Shown piece after piece: positions 19,834-28,412 of a DNA stretch of 64,000 bases (the first letter of the stretch is position 1; each line of letters opens with the position of its first letter). The stretch is from positions 2,294,001 through 2,358,000 of the forward strand of contig NZ_CP070499.1 in assembly GCF_016925615.1 (NCBI RefSeq), read 5' to 3'. Both the position numbers and the translations under genes were made by a program. The stretch is from Natronosporangium hydrolyticum (lineage in GTDB: Bacteria > Actinomycetota > Actinomycetes > Mycobacteriales > Micromonosporaceae). The notes under the pieces were generated by a model. That model searched no databases. It saw only the letters and a list, made by a program, of their open reading frames with translations, and had not been told where the DNA came from.

Positions 19834-21324
19834 ATGCATTCACCGCCCTCGTCATATCCCCCTCCGTCGGGTTATCCGTATCCACCTCCTGGTGGCCAAG
19901 CAGGCGCACCACCTGGTTATCCATATCCGCCCGGCCCGCCAGCGCCGCGCCGCCGAGGCAGGGGCGCGGCGCTCGTCGCCGGGGTGACCGTCGGTGCCCT
20001 CCTGTTATGTGGGAGCACGGTGACGGTGGGTGCCATGCTCGTGCAGCGGACGGTCGGCGCGCCGTCAGCGGCCTCCGGCGATAGCCCTGGCGACGAGCCC
20101 GCTGGCGGTGGTCATGCTGGCGACGAGCAGCGGGGGTCGGCTGCGCCGATCCGGCTGTTCGTCGAGGAGCCGAGCGGCGGCGTGGACGAACCGTGGCGGG
20201 AACTGGCCGAGGGGTTCACGGTCGCCAGCGGCGACGAGGTGGCGATCGAAGAGGTCTACTTCTCGGACTACCGGTATGAGTTGGGTGAGCGGCTGCGGGC
20301 CGACGACCCCCCTGACGTGTACCGCAACTCGGGCGGCAACAGACTGCGGCGGCAGGTTGAGGCCGGGCTGGTGCGGGACCTCACCGACGACCTCGCCGAC
20401 GTGATCGCGACCCTCTCCCCGAGCGCGCTAGCACCTTACACAGTCGACGGTCGAGTCTACGGCCTTCCGTACCACACCGAGCTGTTCGGGGTGTGGTACA
20501 ACAAGGCGCTCTTTGCCGACGCCGGCCTGGACCCGGCACGCCCACCCCAGACCTGGGGTGACTTCTCGGCGGCGGTCTCGGCCCTGAAGGCCGCCGACAT
20601 CGCCCCGGTCGCGGTGTCAGAGTGGACGATGCACCATTGGTACGGATACCTGATCACGCGGGTAGCCGGGTCGGACGCCCTGGCGGCAGCAGGCACCACG
20701 AGGTCGCTGACCGACAACCCGGACATACTTCGCGCCACCGAACTCTTCGAGGAGTTTCTGCGGTCAGAGCCGTTCCAGCCGGGCTTCGAGTTCGGGGAGG
20801 ACGAGGCGCTGATGACCACGGATCTGATCGGTGCCGCCGAGGCCGCCATGGAGCTCGGGTATCAGGGTGCGCACGTAGGTTACGAGCTCTTCTCGGCCGG
20901 GGACGACCTCGGCGACGACCTGGGCTGGTTTCCGTTCCCGACGGTGGAGCGGGGGGTGGGGACGGCTGCCGACACCTACGGTGGCGGGGACGGAGTCGTC
21001 GTCGGCGCCAACGCCCCGGACGCCACTTTCGACCTGCTGCGTTATATGTTCAGCGATGGGTTCTACAGTCGGCTCTTGCCGCCATTGGGGTTATCCGTCC
21101 GAGCCGAGGCGGTCCCATCGGACCTGTCCCCGTTCGAGGCCCGCCACTTGGAGGTCGTCCAGGCGGCGCCGGGCCGGCAGCTTACGCTCGAAGCGGATCT
21201 GCCGGCGGAGGTGATGTACGAGCTGCGTCGCGAGCTGCGCCAGCTCTACGATGCCGAGAGCACCGCCGAAGGGCTGGTCGCGAGGGTTACCGCCGGCTGG
21301 CAGGCCGCTGACGACTTCGACTGA
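19834..21324 (+). CDS. Membrane-anchored extracellular solute-binding protein (type II topology)
   Basis: A 496-residue protein. Residues 1-38 are a proline/tyrosine/glycine-rich cytoplasmic tail with repeated YPYPP blocks. A basic RRRGRG stop is followed by one transmembrane helix (about 45-68), an acidic Ala/Gly linker, and then a sugar-type ABC solute-binding fold. Visible binding-protein motifs are VYGLPYHTELFGVWYNKALFADAGLD, PQTWGDFSAAVSALK, and the DTYGGGDGVVVGANA segment. It lacks a lipobox and no permease or ATPase genes adjoin it, so it may be a sensor or an orphan receptor rather than part of an importer; that is inference. There is no clear ribosome binding site and the message could be leaderless. 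Confidence 0.75.
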   Translation: MHSPPSSYPPPSGYPYPPPGGQAGAPPGYPYPPGPPAPRRRGRGAALVAGVTVGALLLCGSTVTVGAMLVQRTVGAPSAASGDSPGDEPAGGGHAGDEQRGSAAPIRLFVEEPSGGVDEPWRELAEGFTVASGDEVAIEEVYFSDYRYELGERLRADDPPDVYRNSGGNRLRRQVEAGLVRDLTDDLADVIATLSPSALAPYTVDGRVYGLPYHTELFGVWYNKALFADAGLDPARPPQTWGDFSAAVSALKAADIAPVAVSEWTMHHWYGYLITRVAGSDALAAAGTTRSLTDNPDILRATELFEEFLRSEPFQPGFEFGEDEALMTTDLIGAAEAAMELGYQGAHVGYELFSAGDDLGDDLGWFPFPTVERGVGTAADTYGGGDGVVVGANAPDATFDLLRYMFSDGFYSRLLPPLGLSVRAEAVPSDLSPFEARHLEVVQAAPGRQLTLEADLPAEVMYELRRELRQLYDAESTAEGLVARVTAGWQAADDFD

Positions 21325-21447
21325 GCCCTCGCTACCGCGCCACCACGGCCGGCTCGGCACGACGGGCCGGGCCGGCCGGTGGGGTCGCGCTGGGCCCGGT
21401 ACGTCGGCGGGTCGTTCCCGCTGGTCCGAAGAACGTATGACAAACCC

Positions 21448-21477
21448 TTGACACGTGAGCGAAACATTGCATCTAAT
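21448..21477 (+). promoter_or_regulatory. Sigma-70-type promoter of the TRAP operon
   Basis: TTGACA at 21448-21453 and TCTAAT at 21472-21477 are separated by 18 bp, a near-consensus housekeeping promoter. It lies about 70 bases upstream of the dctP start. This region is visibly richer in A and T than its surroundings, which supports a regulatory role. Confidence 0.7.
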
Positions 21478-21549
21478 ACTCGGTACCCCACAATCCCAAA
21501 TCCCACGGGCCCGAACGCGCGGCGAAGTCCGCGCGAATGGAGGAGCGCG

Positions 21550-22623
21550 ATGGCAGCTTTCAGTACGAAGCGGTGGCTGACCCGGGCAGCGGTGGCCCCG
21601 CTGGCCGGTGTGCTACTGCTGGCGACCGGCTGTAGCGACGGCGCGGACAGCGCCGACGACAATGGCGACTTTGGCGGTCAGGTGACCCTGACCTTTGGAC
21701 ACCCCTTCCCCCCTACCGACCCGATTCAAGTCAACGTCTGGGAACCCTGGGTCGACGAGATCCGCGAGGCGACCGACGGCACCGTCGAGATCGAGATCCA
21801 CGCTGGTGGTGCGCTCGCACCCGCGCCGCAGGTATACGAGAACGTGGTGGCCGGCGCGCAGGACATCGGCTGGACAATGCCCGGCTACACCCCGGGCCGG
21901 TTCCCGATCACCCAGGTGATCGAGGCGCCGTTCGCCTTCTCGAACGCGGTCGAGGGCACCGAGGTCGGCTGGGAACTCTGGGAGGAGTTCGAGGAGTTCC
22001 AGGCCGAGTACGACGACGTGGAGGTGCTCTCGCTGTGGGCGATGGACACCGGTGACCTGTTCACCCGGGACCAGCCGGTCGAGACGATGGAGGACCTGGC
22101 TGGCTTGACCATCCGCAGCCCGGCGCCGTTGCAGGGCCAGGCGTTGGAGGCGATGGGCGCCTCGGCGGTCAACCTCTCCGGTCCCGAGATCTACGACGCG
22201 GTGGAGCGGGGGGTCATCGACGGCTACAAGCTCGCCAACAGCGCCACCCGGGTCTTCGACCTCGGCGACACCACCGGCTACCGGACCGTCTGCAACTGCT
22301 ACACCGGCGCGTTCGTGCTGGCGATCAACCCGCAGAGCTGGGACCGGCTCTCCCCGGCCCAGCAAGAGGTGATCACCGAGCACACCGGCCCGGACCTGGC
22401 GCTGCGGCTCGCGGGTGAGCACGACGCGATGGCCGCCGACGTGGCGGACAACTACTGGCCCGAGCACGGCGTCGAGAGCGTCGAGCTCTCCGAGGCCGAG
22501 TTCGAACGCTGGCAGGATGCGGTCGCGCCGGTCTACGACCAGTGGGCCTCCGAGCAGGAGGAGGCTGGCGTGCCGGGGACCGAGATGGTGGATCGGATCC
22601 GCGCGCGTGACGGCGCCGGCTGA
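21550..22623 (+). CDS. TRAP transporter solute-binding lipoprotein (DctP family)
   Basis: Extracytoplasmic receptor that captures a carboxylate substrate for the DctQM permease. The 357-residue precursor has a basic N-terminus, a hydrophobic segment and an LLATGC lipobox with C28. The mature domain shows LTFGHPFPPTDPIQVNVWEPWVDEI, then LAGLTIRSPAPLQGQALEAMGA, which carries the conserved arginine that binds the substrate carboxylate, and NLSGPEIYDAVERGVIDGY. ATG 21550 is preceded by GGAGG. It is followed directly by the small and large permease genes. The downstream hydroxycinnamate-type catabolic genes suggest an aromatic acid as substrate, by inference. Confidence 0.92.
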   Translation: MAAFSTKRWLTRAAVAPLAGVLLLATGCSDGADSADDNGDFGGQVTLTFGHPFPPTDPIQVNVWEPWVDEIREATDGTVEIEIHAGGALAPAPQVYENVVAGAQDIGWTMPGYTPGRFPITQVIEAPFAFSNAVEGTEVGWELWEEFEEFQAEYDDVEVLSLWAMDTGDLFTRDQPVETMEDLAGLTIRSPAPLQGQALEAMGASAVNLSGPEIYDAVERGVIDGYKLANSATRVFDLGDTTGYRTVCNCYTGAFVLAINPQSWDRLSPAQQEVITEHTGPDLALRLAGEHDAMAADVADNYWPEHGVESVELSEAEFERWQDAVAPVYDQWASEQEEAGVPGTEMVDRIRARDGAG

Positions 22624-23191
22624 ACCTTCGGAACCAGCTGGGGTGCCGCCGGCCGGGCCGACTGTAGCTGAGCTACAGCGCCGGTACGGCGGCCCCCTGG
22701 TCCACTGGTTGCGCTGGCTCCACACCCCGCTGCACATCATCGCGGGCGTGACGATGCTCGGGCTGCTCGGCTGGACGGTAGTCGACATCGTCGGCCGGAC
22801 CTTCTTCAACGCGCCGATGCGCGGCACCGTGGAGCTGACCGAGCTCGCCGTGGTGATTCTGGTCTACTTAGGGCTTTCGTACGCCGAGAGCCGGGACTCG
22901 CACATCGCGGTAGACCTGCTCTATCAACGGCTCGGCGTACGCGGCCGGTTGCTGTTGCGGGTCTTCGCCGGGGCGGTGAGCTTGCTGGTGATCAGCGTGC
23001 TGACCTGGCGGCTGTTCGTCTACGCCGGACAGCTCGACACCGGCGGTTACACCACCGGGATTCTGCGACTGCCGCTGTATCCAGTGGCGCTGCTGGCGGT
23101 GCTCGGGGCGGCCGCGTTCTGGCTGGCGGTCTTCGCCAACACGGCGGTGTCGCTGTTGGCGCTGATGAGGGGGCACCGAGATGGCGACTGA
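22607..23191 (+). CDS. TRAP transporter small permease (DctQ family)
   Basis: A 194-residue membrane protein with four predicted helices, beginning LHIIAGVTMLGLLGWTVVDIVGRTFFNAPMRG. The conserved ELTELAVVILVYLGLSYAESRDSHIAVDLL segment is diagnostic of DctQ. It associates with DctM to form the sodium-driven permease. GTG 22607 overlaps the dctP stop by 17 bases; GTG 22640 would remove a non-conserved proline-rich start and is also possible. Its 3' end overlaps dctM. Confidence 0.88.
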   Translation: MTAPAEPSEPAGVPPAGPTVAELQRRYGGPLVHWLRWLHTPLHIIAGVTMLGLLGWTVVDIVGRTFFNAPMRGTVELTELAVVILVYLGLSYAESRDSHIAVDLLYQRLGVRGRLLLRVFAGAVSLLVISVLTWRLFVYAGQLDTGGYTTGILRLPLYPVALLAVLGAAAFWLAVFANTAVSLLALMRGHRDGD

Positions 23192-24479
23192 ACTGGTCGG
23201 GCTGATCGGCTTCGCGGTCCTGTTGCTGCTGATCGCCCTGCGGGTGCCGGTGGCGATCGCGATGATCGGGGTGGCGGTCGTCGGATACGGCTATATCGTC
23301 AGCCAGGACGCGTCGCTGTCCCGGATGGGGGTGGACGCTTTCCGGGGGGCGTCGGTCTACAGCCTCTCGGTGATCCCGTTCTTCATCCTGATGGGGATGT
23401 TGCTCTCCCACGCCGGGCTCGGTGGGGACGTCTACCGTTCGCTGGACCGGTTCCTGTGGCGGCTGCGGGGCGGGCTGGCGATCGCCACCATCGGATCGTC
23501 GACGATGTTCGCCTCGGTGAGCGGGTCGAGCGTGGCCGCCGCCTCGACCATGTCCCGGGTAGCGGTGCCGCAGATGCAGCGGTACCGCTACGACGACGGG
23601 CTCTCCGCCGCCTCGGCGGCGGCCGGCGGCACGCTCGGAGCGCTGATCCCACCGAGCGCGTTGCTGGTGCTGTATGGAGTCTTGACCGCCGAACCGATCG
23701 GGCAGGTGTTGGTCGCCGGGTTCGTCCCCGGGATCATGACTGCGGCGCTGCTGATGCTGACCGCGTACCTGCTGGTGCGTCGCAGGCCCAGCCTGGCTCC
23801 GCAGGCCGAGCAGCGGCCGGATCTGAGCATCCCGAAGGCGTTCCAGCTGATGTGGGCGGTGCCGGTCATCTTCGCGGTGAGCATGGGCGGCCTCTACGCC
23901 GGCGTGTTCACCCCGACCGAGTCCGGGGCGGCCGGGGCGTTCCTCGCGCTGCTCTACGGCGTGGTCACCCGGCGCCTGGACCTGCGCAAGTTCGGTGCGG
24001 CGGTCAGCGACACGATCCAGGTCAGCGCGCAGATCTTCCTGTTGATGATCGCCGGGCAGATGTTCGGGTTCTTCCTCACCATCACCCGGATCCCGATGTC
24101 GCTAGGGCAGACCATCGACAACCTGGGGATCACCCCTTGGCTGGTGATCGGGCTGATCTTCGTCATCTACTTCGCGCTCGGCGCATTGATGGACGAGATC
24201 GCGATCCTGGTGATCATGACCCCGATCATGTACCCGATCGTGACCGGACTCGGTTACGACGGCGTCTGGTTCGGGGTGCTGACGATCATGATGCTGCTGA
24301 CCGGGCTGCTCACTCCGCCGGTCGGGCTGATCACCTTCATGGTCTCGAAGCTGACCGGGGTGCCATTAGGCAAGGTCTTCCGCGGGGTGGCTCCATTCTG
24401 GGCCACGCTCTGTGTGGCGATCCTGCTCGTCATCACCTTCCCCTGGCTCGCCACCTGGCTGCCCGGGGCCATGCGATGA
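23181..24479 (+). CDS. TRAP transporter large permease (DctM family)
   Basis: A 432-residue membrane protein with about 12 helices that forms the substrate pathway. Recognisable motifs are VYSLSVIPFFILMGMLLSHAG and SVSGSSVAAASTMSRVAVPQM in the first half, GTLGALIPPSALLVLYG (the conserved IPPS sodium/substrate motif), and FTPTESGAAGAFLALLYG and LLTPPVGLITFMVSKLTG in the second. ATG 23181 lies within the dctQ gene end. It completes a full three-gene TRAP system. Confidence 0.93.
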   Translation: MATELVGLIGFAVLLLLIALRVPVAIAMIGVAVVGYGYIVSQDASLSRMGVDAFRGASVYSLSVIPFFILMGMLLSHAGLGGDVYRSLDRFLWRLRGGLAIATIGSSTMFASVSGSSVAAASTMSRVAVPQMQRYRYDDGLSAASAAAGGTLGALIPPSALLVLYGVLTAEPIGQVLVAGFVPGIMTAALLMLTAYLLVRRRPSLAPQAEQRPDLSIPKAFQLMWAVPVIFAVSMGGLYAGVFTPTESGAAGAFLALLYGVVTRRLDLRKFGAAVSDTIQVSAQIFLLMIAGQMFGFFLTITRIPMSLGQTIDNLGITPWLVIGLIFVIYFALGALMDEIAILVIMTPIMYPIVTGLGYDGVWFGVLTIMMLLTGLLTPPVGLITFMVSKLTGVPLGKVFRGVAPFWATLCVAILLVITFPWLATWLPGAMR

Positions 24480-24480
24480 G

Positions 24481-24532
24481 CCGGCGCCCGCCGGCTGGAC
24501 CACCAGGCCGGCGCCAGCCGGCTGGACCACAG
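24481..24532. repeat. Two-copy 25-bp direct repeat before the SDR gene
   Basis: The sequence CCGGCGCCCGCCGGCTGGAC at 24481 is repeated with minor changes at 24508, a period of 27 bp. It fills most of the short gap between dctM and the SDR gene. It could be an operator or an attenuating secondary structure within the long transcription unit. Confidence 0.6.
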
Positions 24533-24551
24533 TAGAACTATGGGAGGTACG

Positions 24552-25442
24552 GTGTCAGAAGTAGACCTGACCGGCCGGGTCGCGATCGTGACCGGCGCCG
24601 GCGGCGGGTTGGGCCGCAGCCACGCCATCGCGCTCGCCAAACACGGGGCGAAGGTGCTCGTCAACGATCTGGCCGGCGACGGTCCGTCGGCGAGCGAGGT
24701 GGTCAAGGAGATCACCACGCTGGGAGGTGAGGCGGTCGCCGCCGACGCCTCGGTGGCCGATCCCGCCGGCGCCGCTGGCCTGGTCAGCGAAGCGCTGGCC
24801 GCGTTCGGCCGGCTCGACGTGGTGGTCAACAACGCCGGCATCCTGCGGGACCGTTCCTTCGTCAAGCTCACCGAGCAGGAGTTCCGCGACGTGCTGGAGG
24901 TGCACCTGCTCGGTGCGTTCCACCTCACCAAGGCCGCCTGGCCGCACCTCAAGGAGCAGGGGTACGGGCGGGTCATCAACACCACGTCGCCGGCCGGGCT
25001 GTTCGGCAACTTCGGGCAGGCCAACTACTCGGCGGCGAAGCTGGGGCTGGTCGGATTCACGCGTACCCTGGCGATCGAAGGGCGCAAGGCCGGGATCGGG
25101 GTGAACGTGATCGCCCCGCTCGCCGCCTCGAAGATGACCGAGACGATCCTGCCGGCGGAGGCGCTCGCGGCGCTCGACCCGGATCTGGTCTCGCCGCTCG
25201 TGGTCTACCTGGCATCCGAGGCCTGCACCCACACCGGCGGTGTCTTCACCGCTGGCGGTGGCTACTTCGGGCGGGTCGCGGTGACCCAGGCGCCCGGGCT
25301 GGTGCTGGCGGCGCCGACCCCGGAGGAGATCGCCGAGCAGTGGTCGACGGTCACCGACCTCACCGGTGGCCGCGAGTTCGATGGGGGCGCGTCGGAGCAG
25401 GGCGACTGGGTCCTCTCCCAGGTCGCCGCCCCTTCGAGTTGA
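24552..25442 (+). CDS. SDR family oxidoreductase, CouN-like beta-hydroxyacyl-CoA dehydrogenase
   Basis: A 296-residue short-chain dehydrogenase of the type found as the first domain of peroxisomal multifunctional enzyme 2. The NAD-binding motif is TGAGGGLGRSHA (residues 14-25) and NNAGIL follows. The catalytic pair is Y159 and K163 in NYSAAKLGL. A 40-residue C-terminal extension (PEEIAEQWSTVTDLTGGREF) is also typical. GTG 24552 is preferred because GGGAGG sits at the right distance; ATG 24540 lies on the far side of it. By position and family it should oxidise the beta-hydroxyacyl-CoA made by the MaoC hydratase encoded next, as CouN does in hydroxycinnamate side-chain degradation. Confidence 0.82.
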   Translation: MSEVDLTGRVAIVTGAGGGLGRSHAIALAKHGAKVLVNDLAGDGPSASEVVKEITTLGGEAVAADASVADPAGAAGLVSEALAAFGRLDVVVNNAGILRDRSFVKLTEQEFRDVLEVHLLGAFHLTKAAWPHLKEQGYGRVINTTSPAGLFGNFGQANYSAAKLGLVGFTRTLAIEGRKAGIGVNVIAPLAASKMTETILPAEALAALDPDLVSPLVVYLASEACTHTGGVFTAGGGYFGRVAVTQAPGLVLAAPTPEEIAEQWSTVTDLTGGREFDGGASEQGDWVLSQVAAPSS

Positions 25443-25509
25443 CCATGGGGTTGCGGACCCAGAACTGCCCGAACCATGTACCCAGGTCCATGATCAACGG
25501 AGGAGAATA

Positions 25510-25971
25510 ATGGCGGAGCCCAGGGTGGTAGAAGGAGCCGACGGTCTGCGGGCGCTCATCGGTGAGCAGCTCGGCTACACCGATTGGCTGCCGGTGGCCC
25601 AGGATCAGGTGGACCGGTTCGCCGACGCCACCGGCGACCATCAGTGGATCCACGTCGACCAGGAACGGGCCAAGACCGGTCCGTTCGGCCAGACGGTCGC
25701 GCACGGGTTCCTCACGCTCTCGCTGATCCCGACGGTGCTGCCGCAGCTGCTCGACGTTCGCGGCTTCTCGATGGGCGTCAACTACGGTCTGGACCGGGTG
25801 CGGTTCCCGGCACCGGTGCCGGTCGGCAGCCGGCTCCGGGCCACCGCGGTCATCGAGGCCGTTGACGAGCAGGGCGGCGGGGTCCAGACCACGCTCACCG
25901 TCACCTTCGAGATCGAAGGGGGCGCCAAGCCGGCGTGCGTAGCCCGGTTCCTGGAACGGCGGTACCCGTGA
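25510..25971 (+). CDS. MaoC family hydratase, CouM-like enoyl-CoA hydratase
   Basis: A 153-residue hot-dog-fold hydratase. The hydratase-2 motif is intact: FADATGDHQWIHVDQERAKTG, with the catalytic aspartate and histidine, and GQTVAHGFLTLSLIP. ATG 25510 follows an AGGAGAAT ribosome binding site. In the proposed pathway it adds water to a cinnamoyl-CoA-type double bond. The stop codon overlaps the GTG start of the amidohydrolase gene (GTGA), so the two are translationally coupled. Confidence 0.88.
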   Translation: MAEPRVVEGADGLRALIGEQLGYTDWLPVAQDQVDRFADATGDHQWIHVDQERAKTGPFGQTVAHGFLTLSLIPTVLPQLLDVRGFSMGVNYGLDRVRFPAPVPVGSRLRATAVIEAVDEQGGGVQTTLTVTFEIEGGAKPACVARFLERRYP

Positions 25972-26885
25972 CGGTGGCCGACGCCGCATCTGGACCGGCG
26001 ACCGGGCTCGCGCTCGACGACCTGGTCGGCATCGATGTGCACACCCACGCGGAGATCTCCGCCGACGGGCACCCGTCGCTCGCCGCCGAGTTGGAGGCAG
26101 GCAAGGCGGCCTACTTCGGCACCGACCATGGCCAGGTGACGATCGACGAGATGGCGAGCTACTACCGGCAGCGGCAGCTGGCGGCGGTGGTCTTCACCGT
26201 CGACGCGCAGGCCGCCACCGGCCACCCGCCGATCCGCAACGAGGAGGTGGCCCAGAGCTGTGCCCGCCACCCCGATGTGCTGATCCCGTTCGCGAGCCTC
26301 GACCCACACCGCGGGCGCGACGCGGTTCGGCAGGCCCGGACGCTGGTCACCGAGTACGGGGTGCGCGGGTTCAAGTTCCACCCGTCGCTACAGGCGTTCT
26401 GGCCCAGCGACCGGCTCGCGTACCCGCTCTACGAGGCGATCCAGGAGCTGGGGGTGCCGGCGCTGTTCCACTCCGGGCAGACCGGCATCGGCGCCGGGCT
26501 GCCGGGCGGCGGCGGGATCCGGCTGAAGTACTCCAACCCGATGGAGCTCGACGACGTAGCGGTGGACTTCCCGGAGCTGACTATCATCTGCGCCCACCCG
26601 TCGGTGCCGTGGCAAGATGAGGCGCTGGCGGTGGCGGGCCACAAGCCCAACGTCTACATCGACCTGTCGGGCTGGTCGCCGAAGTACTTCCCACCGCAGC
26701 TGGTCCGGCAGGCCAACTCGATTCTGCGGCACAAGGTGCTCTTCGGCTCGGACTACCCGGCGATCACACCGGATCGTTGGCTGCGTGACTTTGCGCAGCT
26801 GGAGATCAAGGAGGAGGTGCGACCGTTGATCCTGAAGGAGAACGCGGTCAAGGTGCTAGGTCTCGACACGTCCGGGCGGGAGTGA
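25968..26885 (+). CDS. Amidohydrolase-2 family protein, CouO-like
   Basis: A 305-residue TIM-barrel hydrolase of the amidohydrolase 2 group. It begins with the metal-binding VGIDVHTHAE motif. Further along it has FKFHPSLQAFWPSD, PALFHSGQTG, IICAHPSVPWQDEAL and the C-terminal LFGSDYPAITP with the catalytic aspartate. Several family members are decarboxylases or carbon-carbon hydrolases. In Rhodococcus jostii, the homologous position in couNMOL holds a hydrolase that acts on the beta-ketoacyl-CoA formed from hydroxycinnamates; I assign the same role here by synteny and family. GTG 25968 overlaps the maoC stop. Confidence 0.8.
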   Translation: MTVADAASGPATGLALDDLVGIDVHTHAEISADGHPSLAAELEAGKAAYFGTDHGQVTIDEMASYYRQRQLAAVVFTVDAQAATGHPPIRNEEVAQSCARHPDVLIPFASLDPHRGRDAVRQARTLVTEYGVRGFKFHPSLQAFWPSDRLAYPLYEAIQELGVPALFHSGQTGIGAGLPGGGGIRLKYSNPMELDDVAVDFPELTIICAHPSVPWQDEALAVAGHKPNVYIDLSGWSPKYFPPQLVRQANSILRHKVLFGSDYPAITPDRWLRDFAQLEIKEEVRPLILKENAVKVLGLDTSGRE

Positions 26886-26891
26886 CCGGCC

Positions 26892-28412
26892 ATGGCTGAC
26901 CAGGGCGTCGGATCCTGGCCGCGGCGGCGTGCCCGGATCGCACCCGGCGACACCGCCCTGATCTACCAGGGTGAGCCCCGCAGTTTCGGGGAGCTGGCAC
27001 AGCGGGTCGACCGGCTGCGGCAGCGGCTGGCGGAGTTGGAGGTGGCGCCCGGTGACCGGGTCGCCTACCTCGGGCCCAACCAGCCGGCCTTCGTCGAGGC
27101 GATGTTCGCCACCATGGCCGCCGGGGCGGTCTTCGTGCCGCTCAACACCCGGCTCGCCGCGCCGGAGCTGGCACACCTGCTGCGCGACGCGCAGGTACGG
27201 GCGTTCATCTGGGCCGAGAGCCACGAACAGACGGCCCAGGCGGTGCTCGAGGCGGCGCCCGTGGAGCTGCGGGTGGTCGCCGGGGCCGGCTCCGAGGCGG
27301 CAGGGTATACATTGGAGCAGCTGGTCGAGCAGGGGCAGTCCGGCACGCCGGAGGTCCCGGTCGCGACCGACGACCTCGCGATGATCATGTATACCTCCGG
27401 CACCACCGGCCAGCCGCGCGGCGCCACCCTCACCCACGCCAACCTGACCTGGAACGTCTTCAATGTGCTGATCGACGTGGATGTGTCGCAGCGCGAGGTG
27501 ACGCTGGTCAGCGCGCCGCTGTTCCACACCGCCGCGCTCAACCAGACCTTCCTGCCGACCTTCATCAAGGGCGGCGCCGCGGTCCTGGAGGCGGCGTTCG
27601 ACCCACAACGCAGCCTGCACCTGATCGCCGAACATCGGATCACCTGGATGTTCGGGGTGCCGGCGATGTTCCAGGCGCTGGCCGCCGCCCCCGGCTGGGA
27701 CACCGCCGACCTGTCCTCGATCCGAGCGGTGGAGGCCGGGGGAGCGCCGGTCCCCGAAGAGCTGATCCGCACGTACCAGGCCCGGGGTCTGACCTTCATG
27801 CAGGGTTACGGCATGACCGAGGCCTCACCCGGGGTGCTGTTCCTGCGGGCCGGCGACAGCCTCCGCAAGGTCGGCTCCGCCGGCACCCCGTGCTTCTTCA
27901 CCGAGGTCGACCTGATCGACGACGCCGGTGCCACCACGCCCGCCGGCGAGCCGGGCGAGGTCGTGGTGCGAGGCCCGAACGTGATGGTCGGCTACTGGCG
28001 CAACGAGGCCGCCACCGCCGCCGTACTCGACCAGGACGGCTGGTTCCGCTCCGGCGACGTCGCGGTCCGCGACGACGAGGGGCACCTGCGCATCGTCGAC
28101 CGGAAAAAAGACATGTTCATCTCCGGCGGCGAGAACGTCTACCCGGCGGAGGTAGAGAACGCCATCTACGACCATCCGGCGGTCCGCGAGTGCGCGGTCA
28201 TCGGGGTGCCAGACACCCAATGGGGCGAGGTCGGCCGCGCGTACATCGTGCTCAACGACGGCCACCAGCTGGACCACCCGGAGCTGGCACAGTTCCTCAC
28301 CGGCCGGCTCGCCCGCTACAAAATTCCGCAGTCGCTGGTGCTGCTGGCGGAGCTGCCCCGCACTGCTAGCGGCAAACTGCAGAAGCAACGGCTCCGCTCG
28401 GCGGGCGGCTAG
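26892..28412 (+). CDS. Acyl-CoA synthetase, CouL-like (hydroxycinnamate/aromatic acid CoA ligase)
   Basis: A 506-residue AMP-forming acyl-CoA ligase. The P-loop YTSGTTGQPRGATLTHANL is at about residue 167. The adenine-binding QGYGMTEASP, the VDRKKDMFISGGENVYPAEVE hinge and the C-terminal catalytic lysine region RTASGKLQKQRLR are all present. It would activate a carboxylic acid to its CoA ester, the first step of the pathway encoded by the three preceding genes. It starts 6 bases after the amidohydrolase stop. It ends by sharing the four bases CTAG with the stop of the convergent PaaX-family gene. Confidence 0.88.
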   Translation: MADQGVGSWPRRRARIAPGDTALIYQGEPRSFGELAQRVDRLRQRLAELEVAPGDRVAYLGPNQPAFVEAMFATMAAGAVFVPLNTRLAAPELAHLLRDAQVRAFIWAESHEQTAQAVLEAAPVELRVVAGAGSEAAGYTLEQLVEQGQSGTPEVPVATDDLAMIMYTSGTTGQPRGATLTHANLTWNVFNVLIDVDVSQREVTLVSAPLFHTAALNQTFLPTFIKGGAAVLEAAFDPQRSLHLIAEHRITWMFGVPAMFQALAAAPGWDTADLSSIRAVEAGGAPVPEELIRTYQARGLTFMQGYGMTEASPGVLFLRAGDSLRKVGSAGTPCFFTEVDLIDDAGATTPAGEPGEVVVRGPNVMVGYWRNEAATAAVLDQDGWFRSGDVAVRDDEGHLRIVDRKKDMFISGGENVYPAEVENAIYDHPAVRECAVIGVPDTQWGEVGRAYIVLNDGHQLDHPELAQFLTGRLARYKIPQSLVLLAELPRTASGKLQKQRLRSAGG

